This document shows, one piece after another, positions 7,250 to 17,018 of a stretch of 53,905 nucleotides of DNA. Made by a program: the position numbers and the translations under genes. This DNA comes from Prado023 sp049688395 (GTDB lineage: Bacteria; Actinomycetota; Actinomycetes; S36-B12; CAIYMF01). The stretch spans positions 1 to 53,905 of the forward strand of contig JBAVKQ010000061.1 in the NCBI GenBank assembly GCA_049688395.1, given 5' to 3'. Every line of letters starts with the position of its first letter. Positions within the stretch are counted from its first letter, which is position 1. Under the pieces are notes generated by a model, which did no database searches, had not been told where the DNA came from, and worked only from the letters and a program-made list of their open reading frames with translations.

Positions 7250-7923
7250 GCCGGATCCTGGTCGTCGAGGACGAGGAATCGTTCTCGGAGGCGTTGAGCT
7301 TCATGCTCCGCAAGGAGGGCTTCGCCGTGGCGGTGGCCACCTCCGGCCCCGACGCCCTGGCCCAGTTCGAGCGGGAACCCGCCGACCTGGTGCTCCTGGA
7401 CCTGATGCTGCCCGGGATGTCGGGAACCGACGTGTGCCGCAGCATCCGCGCCAAGTCCCGCGTACCGATCATCATGGTGACCGCCCGGGACTCCGAGCTC
7501 GACAAGGTCCTGGGCCTCGAGCTCGGCGCGGACGACTACGTCACCAAGCCGTTCTCGAGCCGGGAGCTGGTGGCCCGGATCCGTGCGGTCATGCGCCGCA
7601 ACATCGACGACGTCGACGACAGCCCGGTCGTGGAGGCCGGTCCGGTGCGCATCGACCCCGAGCGCCATCAGGTGACCGTGTCGGGACAGGCGGTGAGCAT
7701 GCCGCTCAAGGAGTTCGACCTGCTCGAGTACCTGGTGCGCAATGCCGGGCGGGTGCTCACCCGCGGGCAGCTCATCGACCGGATCTGGGGCTCGGACTAC
7801 GTGGGGGACACCAAGACCCTCGACGTCCACGTCAAGCGGCTGCGCGCGAAGGTGGAGGCCGATCCGGCGCACCCGGTGCACCTGCTCACGGTGCGCGGGT
7901 TGGGCTACAAGTTCGACGACTGA
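7246..7923 (+). CDS. regX3: Response regulator RegX3/PhoP-like
   Basis: The 225-residue OmpR-family regulator has a receiver domain (acidic pair E8/D9, phospho-accepting Asp52 in LLDLMLPG, Lys101) and a C-terminal winged helix (about 130-225, RGQLIDRIWGSDYVGDTKTLDVHVKRLR in outline). The GTG start overlaps the kinase stop. The PHO-box-like array upstream of the pair and of phoU is its probable binding site. Confidence 0.93.
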   Translation: MSRILVVEDEESFSEALSFMLRKEGFAVAVATSGPDALAQFEREPADLVLLDLMLPGMSGTDVCRSIRAKSRVPIIMVTARDSELDKVLGLELGADDYVTKPFSSRELVARIRAVMRRNIDDVDDSPVVEAGPVRIDPERHQVTVSGQAVSMPLKEFDLLEYLVRNAGRVLTRGQLIDRIWGSDYVGDTKTLDVHVKRLRAKVEADPAHPVHLLTVRGLGYKFDD

Positions 7924-7936
7924 ACGGGCGGGGCAG

Positions 7937-8431
7937 CTACTGCGTCTCCTGGGCAGCAACCGGCGCGAAGTCCGCGTAGAACCCGACCGGGGAGACCACC
8001 TTGACCGACTTGGACGCGCTGCCCGACGTGCTGAACGCGAAGGTCAGCGTCTCCCACTGACCGGCGCGGGCCTGCATCCCGGTGAAGACCACTGTGGGGT
8101 CGCCGGGGGCGCCGATCCGCAGCGACTGTCCCGCGGGGATGTCCAGGGTGCCAGAGACGACTCCGGCACCTCCCAGCTGTGCGGTGACCGACTCCAGCGT
8201 TTCGTCGACCTCTCCGGAATTGGCGATGGTCACCGACAGGGACGCGACGCCGGTGTCGCCCTCGTCGGCCACGAGGGTGGCATCGAGCACCTTGAGGTCA
8301 CCGACTTCGAAGTCCGTGCCGTTTCCGGTGGCACCCTGGGTGTTCACCGTGCCCTCGAAGCCCTGATAGCACCCTGCGGCAGGAAGCACGCAGGCGAGGC
8401 AGACGGCCAGGACAGCAGCACGGGAGCGCAT
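7937..8431 (-). CDS. Lipoprotein, LpqE-like
   Basis: This is a 164-residue secreted protein. Its signal peptide ends in the lipobox LPAAGC (Cys about residue 21), followed by a beta-rich domain with repeated statements of the type VASLSVTIANSGEVDE. It lies head-to-head with carD, as lpqE (Rv3584) does in M. tuberculosis. The start is the ATG at 8431; a GTG lies one codon upstream. The function is unknown; related proteins resemble periplasmic copper chaperone folds, but no Met/His copper motif is evident here. Confidence 0.7.
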   Translation of the reverse strand: MRSRAAVLAVCLACVLPAAGCYQGFEGTVNTQGATGNGTDFEVGDLKVLDATLVADEGDTGVASLSVTIANSGEVDETLESVTAQLGGAGVVSGTLDIPAGQSLRIGAPGDPTVVFTGMQARAGQWETLTFAFSTSGSASKSVKVVSPVGFYADFAPVAAQETQ

Positions 8432-8486
8432 CACGGGGGCACCTTATCGGGTGATCGGGAGCACGGGGCCCCCCACCCCGGCGTGT

Positions 8487-8510
8487 TAGACTTGGGGCCC
8501 ATCGAAAGGG
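8487..8510 (+). promoter_or_regulatory. carD promoter -10 and ribosome-binding site
   Basis: TAGACT at 8487-8492 is the best -10 box, and GAAAGGGG (8503-8510) is a purine-rich site 12 nt before the ATG at 8523. Unlike several neighbours, carD thus appears to have a leader. Confidence 0.45.
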
Positions 8511-8522
8511 GTCACCCGCACA

Positions 8523-9005
8523 ATGACGTTCAAGGTTGGCGACACCGTCGTGTACCCCCATCACGGGGCCGCGCTCATCGAATCCATCGAAGTCCGCTCC
8601 ATCAAGGGTATCGACCGGGAGTACCTGGTCCTACGGGTCGCCCAGGGCGATCTGACTGTCCGGGTGCCGGCGGACAACGTCGACCTCGTCGGCGTACGGG
8701 ACGTGGTGAACGCCGAGGGCCTGGACCGGGTGTTCGACGTGCTGCGTCAGCCCTACACCGAGGAGCCCACCAATTGGTCGCGGCGCTACAAGGCCAACCT
8801 CGAGAAGTTGGCCTCCGGTGATGTCATCAAGGTCGCCGAGGTCGTGCGCGACCTGTGGCGCCGGGAGCGCGAGCGTGGGCTGTCGGCCGGCGAGAAGCGC
8901 ATGCTGAGCAAGGCCCGCCAGATCCTGGTCAGCGAGTTGGCCCTGGCCGAGCACACCAACGAGGACAAAGCCGAGGCCATCCTCGATGAGGTCCTGCAGT
9001 CCTGA
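8523..9005 (+). CDS. carD: RNA polymerase-binding transcription factor CarD
   Basis: The 160-residue protein has an N-terminal Tudor-like RNA polymerase interaction domain (about 1-55, FKVGDTVVYPHHGAALIE) and a helical DNA-binding domain (about 65-155, with NWSRRYKANLEKLASGD and the tryptophan in DLWRRE). CarD stabilises open complexes at rRNA and many other promoters. Length and spacing are standard for the family. A terminator follows, so it is probably transcribed largely alone. Confidence 0.96.
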   Translation: MTFKVGDTVVYPHHGAALIESIEVRSIKGIDREYLVLRVAQGDLTVRVPADNVDLVGVRDVVNAEGLDRVFDVLRQPYTEEPTNWSRRYKANLEKLASGDVIKVAEVVRDLWRRERERGLSAGEKRMLSKARQILVSELALAEHTNEDKAEAILDEVLQS

Positions 9006-9022
9006 TCCACTGATCCATCGCG

Positions 9023-9055
9023 ACGCCCACCTCCGGGAAGCCCGAAGGTGGGCGT
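9023..9055 (+). terminator. carD terminator
   Basis: ACGCCCACCT (9023-9032) pairs with AGGTGGGCGT (9046-9055), with an inner CGGG/CCCG helix, and is followed by TTGTTG. It ends about 20 bp before the ispD start. Confidence 0.75.
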
Positions 9056-9077
9056 TGTTGTCGGTACGGTGAGACAC

Positions 9078-9800
9078 GTGCAGCCCCGAGTCGTCGCGAT
9101 CGTCCCCGCTGCCGGTGCCGGGGAGCGCCTCGGCGCCGGGGTGCCCAAGGCGATGGTTTCCGTGGCCGGGGAACCGCTGCTGGCTCACGCGGTCCGCGCC
9201 CTGGTGGCCGATCCGCGCGTGCGGCTGCTGGTGTTGGCCGCGCCCGAGGGCCTCGAGGACGAGATGGGGACCCTGGCTCGTTCGTGTGCCGGTGGCGTGC
9301 CGGTGGTCGCGGTGACCGGGGGAGCCAGCCGGGTGCAGTCGGTGGCCAATGCGCTGGCAGTGGTGCCGGCGGACGTCGAGGTGGTGCTCGTGCACGATGC
9401 CGCCCGCTGCCTGGTGCCCGGGGAGGTCGTCTCGGCGGTGATCGACGGCGTTCTGGCCGGTGCGCAGGCGGTCGTGCCCGGGGCGCCGGTGGTGGACACG
9501 ATTCGTGAGGTCCTGGCTGATGGCACGTCGCGGACCCTGGACCGCGCTGTGCTGCGCGCGGTGCAGACCCCGCAGGGCTTCAGTCGCTCGGTGCTGGTCC
9601 GCGCCCATGCGATCGGGCACCCCGCAGCCACCGACGATGCCGGCATGGTCGAGGCACTCGGTGGACACGTCGTGCTCGTGCCCGGGCACCCGCGGGCGTT
9701 CAAGGTGACCACGGCCCTGGACCTGGTGCTGGCCGAGGCGCTGCTGGCCGGGGAGTCAGCGGATGGGCAGCGAGGCAGCGGCGAGGAGCAACAGCCATGA
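9078..9800 (+). CDS. ispD: 2-C-methyl-D-erythritol 4-phosphate cytidylyltransferase
   Basis: IspD makes CDP-methylerythritol from MEP and CTP in non-mevalonate isoprenoid synthesis. The 240-residue protein has the nucleotide-binding AAGAGERLGAGVPKA at the N-terminus and the family segments VHDAARCLV and TPQGF. The GTG at 9078 is chosen because the conserved core starts at once and TACGGT (9065-9070) lies 7 nt upstream; the longer frame would begin inside the carD terminator. It overlaps ispF by ATGA. Confidence 0.93.
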   Translation: MQPRVVAIVPAAGAGERLGAGVPKAMVSVAGEPLLAHAVRALVADPRVRLLVLAAPEGLEDEMGTLARSCAGGVPVVAVTGGASRVQSVANALAVVPADVEVVLVHDAARCLVPGEVVSAVIDGVLAGAQAVVPGAPVVDTIREVLADGTSRTLDRAVLRAVQTPQGFSRSVLVRAHAIGHPAATDDAGMVEALGGHVVLVPGHPRAFKVTTALDLVLAEALLAGESADGQRGSGEEQQP

Positions 9801-10324
9801 GCGACATCCCCCTGGTGGGCATCGGAGTCGATGTGCATCCGTTCGCCGACCCGGTGGCGGGGCGTGCGCTCTGGTTGGCCTGCGTCGCCTGGCCGGGTGA
9901 GAACGGCCTGGCCGGGCACTCGGACGCCGACGTGGTGGCGCATGCGATCTGCGATGCACTGCTCTGCGCAGCCGGGCTGGGCGACCTCGGCTCCACCTTC
10001 GGCACGGCCGAGCCGCAGTGGGCCGGGGCGTCAGGTGCGGCCCTGCTCGGCGAGACACTGCACCGGGTCACTGCCGCGGGGTACGTGATCGGCAACGTGG
10101 CCGTGCAGGTGATCGGCAACCGCCCGCGGATCGGCCCGCGCCGTACCGAGGCGCAGGCTGCGCTGTCCGAGGCGCTGTCCGGGGCGATCGTCCGGCTCTC
10201 GGCGACCACCACCGACGGACTTGGCCTGACCGGCCGCGGCGAGGGCATCGCGGCGATCGCCACGGTCCTGCTGGTCCGCACTGACGGACCTGCCTCGCGC
10301 GGAGGCAGGGTCCTGGATCTGTAG
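9797..10324 (+). CDS. ispF: 2-C-methyl-D-erythritol 2,4-cyclodiphosphate synthase
   Basis: IspF forms the cyclic diphosphate in the MEP pathway. The 175-residue protein has the metal-binding GVDVHPF (Asp12, His14), GHSDADVVAHAI and C-terminal TTTDGLGLTGRGEGIAA. Its start lies within the ispD stop (ATGA), giving a tight ispDF unit as in M. tuberculosis Rv3582c-Rv3581c. Confidence 0.95.
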   Translation: MSDIPLVGIGVDVHPFADPVAGRALWLACVAWPGENGLAGHSDADVVAHAICDALLCAAGLGDLGSTFGTAEPQWAGASGAALLGETLHRVTAAGYVIGNVAVQVIGNRPRIGPRRTEAQAALSEALSGAIVRLSATTTDGLGLTGRGEGIAAIATVLLVRTDGPASRGGRVLDL

Positions 10325-10388
10325 GATTCCGGCGGGCTCGGAACGGGTCTGCGCGAAGGCGCACTGACGACGAAGGCGGCGCGATGGC

Positions 10389-10721
10389 ATGAATCGACCA
10401 CTCAGGTCGCGGATCCGCTCCGTCGTCGCGGCCGCTTCGGGCGCGATCGTGACCGCGCCAGCCGGTCCAGCGCTGGCTGCAGCACACGCCGATCCGAACC
10501 CGCTCGTCCCAAGCGCTTGGGAGGGGATGTGGAGTCTGCTGGTCCTCTTCTGGCTCGTCCTGACGATCGTGGCGCTGGTGGCACTGGTCCGGGCCCGTGT
10601 CCTCAGCCGCGCCGAGTCGCTCCTGTGGGCCCTGCTCATCGTGGTCGTTCCGGTGCTCGGCGCCGTGGGATGGCTGGTCGCGAACAGACGGTTCCGGCAC
10701 GCGATGACCGCGTCGCATTAG
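10389..10721 (+). CDS. PLDc_N-type small membrane protein
   Basis: The 110-residue protein has a signal-like N-terminus (about 8-30, ending ALAAA), then two membrane helices (about 48-67 and 79-98). The second has the pattern LLWALLIVVVPVLGAVGWLV, typical of the phospholipase D nuclease N-terminal (PLDc_N) domain, which occurs alone in many small actinobacterial membrane proteins. The function is unknown. It sits between ispF and cysS on the same strand. Confidence 0.65.
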   Translation: MNRPLRSRIRSVVAAASGAIVTAPAGPALAAAHADPNPLVPSAWEGMWSLLVLFWLVLTIVALVALVRARVLSRAESLLWALLIVVVPVLGAVGWLVANRRFRHAMTASH

Positions 10722-10806
10722 CCGGCGCCCTACCCGGCGTGCAGGAAGCGCGCAGGAGCGGACACGAGCGGAAATCCGGGCGCCCGGTGAGGGCGCGATC
10801 GGCCGG

Positions 10807-10812
10807 TAGACT
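10807..10812 (+). promoter_or_regulatory. -10 box of cysS (leaderless)
   Basis: TAGACT is followed by six bases and GTG at 10819, the same geometry as at senX3 and the XRE gene. Confidence 0.5.
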
Positions 10813-10818
10813 CCCCCG

Positions 10819-12221
<1,403 letters not shown>

Positions 12222-12222
<1 letters not shown>

Positions 12223-13208
12223 TGGCAGGCAACTCACAACGGCGCGGCGCGATGCGCAGGCCGGGCACGAAGAAGGGGCAGGTCGTCGGTTCCGGCGGGC
12301 AGAAGAGCCAGAAGCTGGAGGGCAAAGGACCCACGCCGCGGGCCGAGGACCGGCCCGGGCACACCTCCTACCGCCGTGCGCGCTCGGCGGAGAAGCACGC
12401 CGGCAAGGGCTCGCGCGCTCGGTCCGGCTCCCGGCCCGGGCCCGGGCGGGCTGGGAAGAAGCCGGCCACCGAGGCGGTGGCCGGGCGCAACTCGGTGCTC
12501 GAGGCGCTGCAGGCCGGGATCCCCGCGTCTGCGTTGCACGTGCAGCAGTACCTCGACGCCGACGACCGGGTGCGCGAGGCGATGACGCTGGCCGTCGGCC
12601 GGGGGATCGCCCTGCTGGAGACCACCAAGACCGACCTCGATCGCCTGAGCGGTCGGGCGGTCCATCAGGGCATCGTCCTGCAGGTCCCGCCGTACGTGTA
12701 CTCCGATGCCGGTCGCCTGATGGCCCGGGCGTTCGACGCCGGGCAGCAGCCGCTGCTGGTGGCCCTCGACGGGGTCACCGACCCGCGCAACCTCGGTGCC
12801 GTGGTGCGCTCGGCGGCCGCGTTCGGCGCCCATGGCGTGGTGATCCCGGAGCGCCGGGCGGCATCCATGACCGCCTCGGCGTGGAAGTCCTCCGCCGGGG
12901 CCGCCGCGCGGCTGCCCGTTGCCCAGGTGACCAACCTGGTGCGCTGGCTGGTCGCCGCGCAGAAGGAGGGCGCCACCGTGATCGGCCTGGCGATGGGCGG
13001 CGGGCTGGAGTTGCCCGACCTCGATCCGGACCTGGTCACCGGCCCCTTGGTCATCGTCGTGGGCAGCGAGGGCAAGGGTCTGGGGCACCTGGTGTCCCAG
13101 ACGTGTGACCACCTCGTCGCGATCCCGATGGATGCCGCCACCGAGTCGCTGAACGCCGGGGTTGCGGCCGGCGTCGCGCTCTACTCGGTGTCCGTCGCAC
13201 GCCGCTGA
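12222..13208 (+). CDS. rlmB: 23S rRNA 2'-O-ribose methyltransferase RlmB (SPOUT family)
   Basis: The 328-residue protein has a long Lys/Arg/Gly-rich N-terminal extension (1-85) and then the TrmH/RlmB core. The core shows AVAGRNSVLEAL, the substrate-binding domain, and the SpoU motifs DGVTDPRNLGAVVRSAAAFG, VVGSEGKGLGHLV and PMDAATESLNAGVAAGVALY, which form the trefoil SAM site. The basic extension, usual in actinobacteria, probably binds rRNA. The start shares one base with the cysS stop (TGATG). Confidence 0.94.
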
Positions 13209-13675
13209 CGCCTCGCCGCCGCACGCCCGCACGCCCGGCTGCTGCACGTCCGATCCATCCAAGTCTCGTCGCTCGTTGCCTCATCCCGCCACGTTCGGCG
13301 GGGGTCGGGGCCCGCGATGTTGAATCGATTGCGCGTGAGGCGGGCGCGTGGCCCGAGGTGCCCGACCGGTACTGGCTACCGTGCGACCACTGGGCGCACC
13401 AGGCATGCATGACTGGCCAGCGAACGGGCACCGGCGATCGACGACCTGCTCACGGGGCCACGGCACGGGATCGTGGTCGCTCTCAGCACCGGCCAGCCGT
13501 GCGGTCGATCACGGGGCTCCTTCGACCGCACGGGATGCAGGGTCGCCCAGGCGCCGACCCACTGCTGCGGACCCTGCCGGGCGGCGTGGTCGATCCCCCA
13601 GGTCACGAGGTTCGACCGGACCCCCCAGGCGCGTGACGAGTCAGTCTGTTGCGTTGGGCCCGTGCCGAGACCGGG
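13209..13675. other. Intergenic stretch without recognised gene
   Basis: This is about 470 bp between the convergent rlmB and DUF4032 genes. Short open frames exist on both strands, but none has a convincing start, a family motif or third-position bias. No tRNA or clear terminator stem was recognised. Confidence 0.5.
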
Positions 13676-14926
13676 TCACCCGCCGGCGTCCACGTCGGTG
13701 ATCAGGTGCGCCTCGTCCACGGCCGGTCCGAGCACGGCCGCCTCATCGGCGGCATGGCGCAGATGGGCCTGCACGTAGTCGTCGGTGGCCCACTCCAGGC
13801 CGACATCCCGCCCGGCACGCTCGGAGGAGTACCAGCGGTGCTGGAGCACCTCGTGGACCAGTTCCGAGGGTTCCAGCCGACCCCGCAGGTCACGTGGGAT
13901 GCGCAGGAGGACGGCCTCGAACACGTCGCTGACCCACTGATGGGCCACGATCTGCTCGTCCTCGTCGGCGCGGTCGACCAGCCGGTAGGAGTCCAGGTCG
14001 TTGAGCAGTCGGCGCGCCTGGTTCTCGCCCATGTCCAGGCCCGTGAGTTGGAGCATCCTTCGGCGGTGGTGCCCAGCCTCCACGACCTTGGGCTGCACGA
14101 GGATGGTGGCCCCACCGTCGGTGGCCTGCGCGGTCAACTGCGCGACGTCGAAGCCCAACCCGTTGAGCGTGCGCATCATCGCGTGGATGTGTCGTCGATC
14201 GGTGCCCGAGACGGTCACCGGCTCGGTGAGGGTCATCCAGAGGTGCTCGTACCGGCGGCGGAACTCCGGGCCGATCGCGGCCGGGTCGAACCGCTCGGGC
14301 ACGAAGCCACCGGCCTGCAGATCCATCAGCTCGCCCATGATGTTGAGCTCCGCGGTGTCGATGTCGTAGCTGCGCTGACCGCGCGACAGCGCCTCGCGCA
14401 GCTCGCCGGTCTCGGCGTCGACCAGATAGGCAGAGAAGGCCCCGGCGTCGCGGCGGAACAGTGTGTTGGACAGCGAGCAGTCGTTCCACGCGAAGCCCAG
14501 CAGGTGCAGGCGCACGATGAGCAGCACCAGTGCATCGAGCAGGCGCTCCCCGGTCTGCCGGGTCAGCGTGGTCTGCACCAGGGCGCGGTAGGGCAGCGAG
14601 TAGGACAGGTGCTTGGTGATCAGCGCCGCCGGCAGCGGCTCGCCGTGCTCGTCAGCACGCCCCGCGATGACCCCCACGGGCTCGACGCACGGGGCACCGA
14701 GCCGGCCGAGGTCGACGAGCAGCTGGTACTCGCGGGTCGCGAAGGACTCCTCGATCTCCTTGACCGCGTACACCACCGCGTTGACCCGCACGAAGCGCAC
14801 GGTGTGCCGGGAGATGCCGCGCGGCAGCGCGACGACGTCCGCCGCCGGCCAGTCCTCCAGCGCCGTGCCCCAAGGCAGGAACAGGAGGTCTGGCTCAGCG
14901 GCGGAGGCCGTCGCGCGCAGTGGCAT
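13676..14926 (-). CDS. DUF4032 protein, kinase-like fold
   Basis: The 416-residue protein has features of a small-molecule or lipopolysaccharide-kinase-like fold: an ATP-lysine candidate in YAVKEIEE (Lys56), a catalytic-loop-like WNDCSLSNTLF (Asp149, Asn154) and a metal-site-like YLVDAETG (Asp170), followed by a DUF4032 C-terminal half (about 190-410). The substrate is unknown. It is 24 bp downstream of the ATPase gene on the same strand and may be co-transcribed with it. Confidence 0.8.
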   Translation of the reverse strand: MPLRATASAAEPDLLFLPWGTALEDWPAADVVALPRGISRHTVRFVRVNAVVYAVKEIEESFATREYQLLVDLGRLGAPCVEPVGVIAGRADEHGEPLPAALITKHLSYSLPYRALVQTTLTRQTGERLLDALVLLIVRLHLLGFAWNDCSLSNTLFRRDAGAFSAYLVDAETGELREALSRGQRSYDIDTAELNIMGELMDLQAGGFVPERFDPAAIGPEFRRRYEHLWMTLTEPVTVSGTDRRHIHAMMRTLNGLGFDVAQLTAQATDGGATILVQPKVVEAGHHRRRMLQLTGLDMGENQARRLLNDLDSYRLVDRADEDEQIVAHQWVSDVFEAVLLRIPRDLRGRLEPSELVHEVLQHRWYSSERAGRDVGLEWATDDYVQAHLRHAADEAAVLGPAVDEAHLITDVDAGG

Positions 14927-14950
14927 GGCTCGCGGTGGCCGGGTCCCGGG

Positions 14951-16069
14951 TCAGACGGCGGGGGTGCTGGGCTGGCCCGGGTTCAGCCGCTCGCCGGTCT
15001 CGGAGTCGAACAGGTGCACGTGGTGGGGCACCGCCTCGATACCGAGCATGGAGCCGCGCGCGGGGTGGGTGCGCCCGTCGGTGCGCACGACGACCTGCTG
15101 CGTGGTTCCGTCGGGCAGGTCGACCTCGGTGTAGACGTACGCGTCGGCGCCCAGGCCCTCGACGATGAGGACCTTGACCGGCCAGGCCGCGTCGCTGTTG
15201 GTCACGCGCAGGTCCTCGGGGCGGAACCCGATGTACACGCTGCTGCGCCCCTTGGCGGTCAGCTTGGCGGCCGCGCCCTCGGGCAGGTCGACGGCCTTGC
15301 CGCCGAGGGTGACCTGGCCGTTGGCCACCGGGGCCTCGACGATGTTCATGGCCGGGGAGCCGATGAACCCGGCGACGAAGACGTTCGCGGGGGTGTCGTA
15401 GAGGTCCTGCGGGGTGCCGACCTGCATCAGGATGCCGTCCTTGAGCACCACGATCCGGTCGCCCATGGTCATGGCCTCGGTCTGGTCGTGGGTGACATAG
15501 ACCGTGGTGACGCCCAGGTCGCGCTGCAGCTTGGCGATCTGGGTCCGGGTCTGGACCCGCAGCTTGGCATCCAGGTTCGACAGCGGCTCGTCCATCAGGA
15601 ACACCTGCGGCTTGCGAACGATCGCCCGGCCCATGGCCACGCGCTGGCGCTGCCCACCGGACATGGCCTTGGGCTTGCGGTCCAGGTAGGGCACCAGGTC
15701 CAGGATGCCGGCGGCCTCCTGCACGCGAGCCTCGATCTCGTCCTTGGACTCGCCGGCGATCTTCAGCGCGAAGCCCATGTTCTCCCGCACGGTCATGTGC
15801 GGGTACAGGGCGTAGGACTGGAACACCATGGCGATGTCGCGGTCCTTGGGGGCCAGGTTGGTGACGTCGCGATCCCCGATGAAGATCTTGCCCGCGTTGA
15901 CCTCCTCGAGGCCGGCGAGCATCCGCAGCGCGGTGGACTTGCCGCACCCGGACGGGCCGACGACGACGAGGAACTCGCCGTCCTGGACCTCGAGGTTCAA
16001 CGAGTTGACCGCGGGCTTGGTGGAACCGGGGTAGATCCGTGTGGCGTCCTGGAAAGTGACGGTGGCCAT
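14951..16069 (-). CDS. ugpC: Sugar ABC transporter ATPase (UgpC/MsmK family), second copy
   Basis: The 372-residue MsmK/UgpC-type ATPase energises carbohydrate uptake. It has Walker A GPSGCGKS (38-45), Q-loop FQSYALYPHMT, signature MSGGQ (136-140), Walker B VFLMDEP (156-162) and a C-terminal TOBE regulatory domain (about 240-370). It is separated from the malEFG-type operon by a Pro-rich gene and two hairpins, so it may serve permeases encoded elsewhere, as multitask MsmK proteins do (inference). Confidence 0.92.
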   Translation of the reverse strand: MATVTFQDATRIYPGSTKPAVNSLNLEVQDGEFLVVVGPSGCGKSTALRMLAGLEEVNAGKIFIGDRDVTNLAPKDRDIAMVFQSYALYPHMTVRENMGFALKIAGESKDEIEARVQEAAGILDLVPYLDRKPKAMSGGQRQRVAMGRAIVRKPQVFLMDEPLSNLDAKLRVQTRTQIAKLQRDLGVTTVYVTHDQTEAMTMGDRIVVLKDGILMQVGTPQDLYDTPANVFVAGFIGSPAMNIVEAPVANGQVTLGGKAVDLPEGAAAKLTAKGRSSVYIGFRPEDLRVTNSDAAWPVKVLIVEGLGADAYVYTEVDLPDGTTQQVVVRTDGRTHPARGSMLGIEAVPHHVHLFDSETGERLNPGQPSTPAV

Positions 16070-16121
16070 GATCGGGATATCCCTTCACCGGCAGGTACGT
16101 GCCGGACGATCCGTGTGGAGG

Positions 16122-16155
16122 GTGCTGCGGACCGCGGGTGCGGTCCACCCAGCAC
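16122..16155 (-). terminator. Hairpin terminator after the Pro-rich gene
   Basis: GTGCTG(C)GGACCGC pairs with GCGGTCC(ACC)CAGCAC around a GGGT loop. It follows the minus-strand gene ending at 16196 and lies upstream of the second ATPase gene. Confidence 0.6.
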
Positions 16156-16195
16156 AATAGGCGACCGGAGGACGTGAAGGGGGGCTGTGCGCCTG

Positions 16196-16837
16196 CTACT
16201 GCCCCGAGCCCACGGTGTCGGTGGCGGCCAGAGCGGCGAGCAGCTGGTCGGCCTCGGCCTGGCTCATCATCCCGTTGGCCACCGCGAGATCGAGCAGCTG
16301 GCCGAGGTCGGTGATGCCCAGCGCAGAGGCCAGGGACTTCAGCGAGTCCGGCAGAGGGAGCTCGGAGAGCGGGATGTCCTGGCCGGGCGCCGAGGTGTCG
16401 GGCACCGAGCTGTCCGGCTGACCGTCCCCCGGCTGATCGCTGTCCGGCGCCGCGTCACCGGGCAGCAGGTCGTCGAGGTTCAGGTCACCGGAGCCGGCGC
16501 CGGCGATGATGTCCGACGCGGAGCCGAACAGGGGATTGCTGGCCAACTGCCAGGTGGCCACCCCGAGGACCAGGGCGGCCACCGAGGTGAGTGCGGCCAA
16601 CGCGACCGCGATGCGGGTGCGGGTGCGTTGGCGGGCGAACTTCTGCTGCCACGCGACAGCCTCGTGGTTGACCGGTGGGTACCCAGGGGCGTACCCGTGA
16701 CCGGGCGGGTAGCCCGGTCCCCACCCGGAGTAGCCCTGCGGGTCCCGGGGCAGGGCGGTCGTGTCGTGCGCCCGCGGGTCGCCGCCCGCTCGGTCGGGCT
16801 GATCGTCTGTGCCGGGGGCGTAGGGCTGCTGGCTCAT
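16196..16837 (-). CDS. Pro/Tyr-rich single-pass membrane protein
   Basis: The 213-residue protein has a disordered cytoplasmic N-terminus rich in Pro, Gly and Tyr (GYPPGHGYAPGYPP type, about 35-55), one membrane helix (about 76-97), an extracytoplasmic acidic Asp/Pro/Ser linker (about 115-150) and a helical C-terminus (about 155-205, with LGITDLGQLLDLAVANGMMSQ-like pattern). No family is recognised. It is flanked by hairpins on both sides, so it is probably transcribed alone. Confidence 0.65.
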   Translation of the reverse strand: MSQQPYAPGTDDQPDRAGGDPRAHDTTALPRDPQGYSGWGPGYPPGHGYAPGYPPVNHEAVAWQQKFARQRTRTRIAVALAALTSVAALVLGVATWQLASNPLFGSASDIIAGAGSGDLNLDDLLPGDAAPDSDQPGDGQPDSSVPDTSAPGQDIPLSELPLPDSLKSLASALGITDLGQLLDLAVANGMMSQAEADQLLAALAATDTVGSGQ

Positions 16838-16966
16838 GGCCCCATTGTCACCCGCGCACGCGCTGGAGCGAACCTCGTGCGCGCCATGAGTTCAGCGTTG
16901 CGTTCGAGGCGGATCAGAGTGCGCCCGCTCCCGGGAGTCTGGGACCGGCGATCCCCTGCGAGCAGG

Positions 16967-17004
16967 CGAGGGCCCGGGAGCGCCAGCGCGCGCCCGGGCC
17001 CTCG
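16967..17004 (-). terminator. Terminator of the mal-type operon
   Basis: CGAGGGCCCGGG (16967-16978) pairs perfectly with CCCGGGCCCTCG (16993-17004). It lies 15 bp after the stop of the first ATPase gene. Confidence 0.8.
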
Positions 17005-17018
17005 ACATGTGCGGCCAG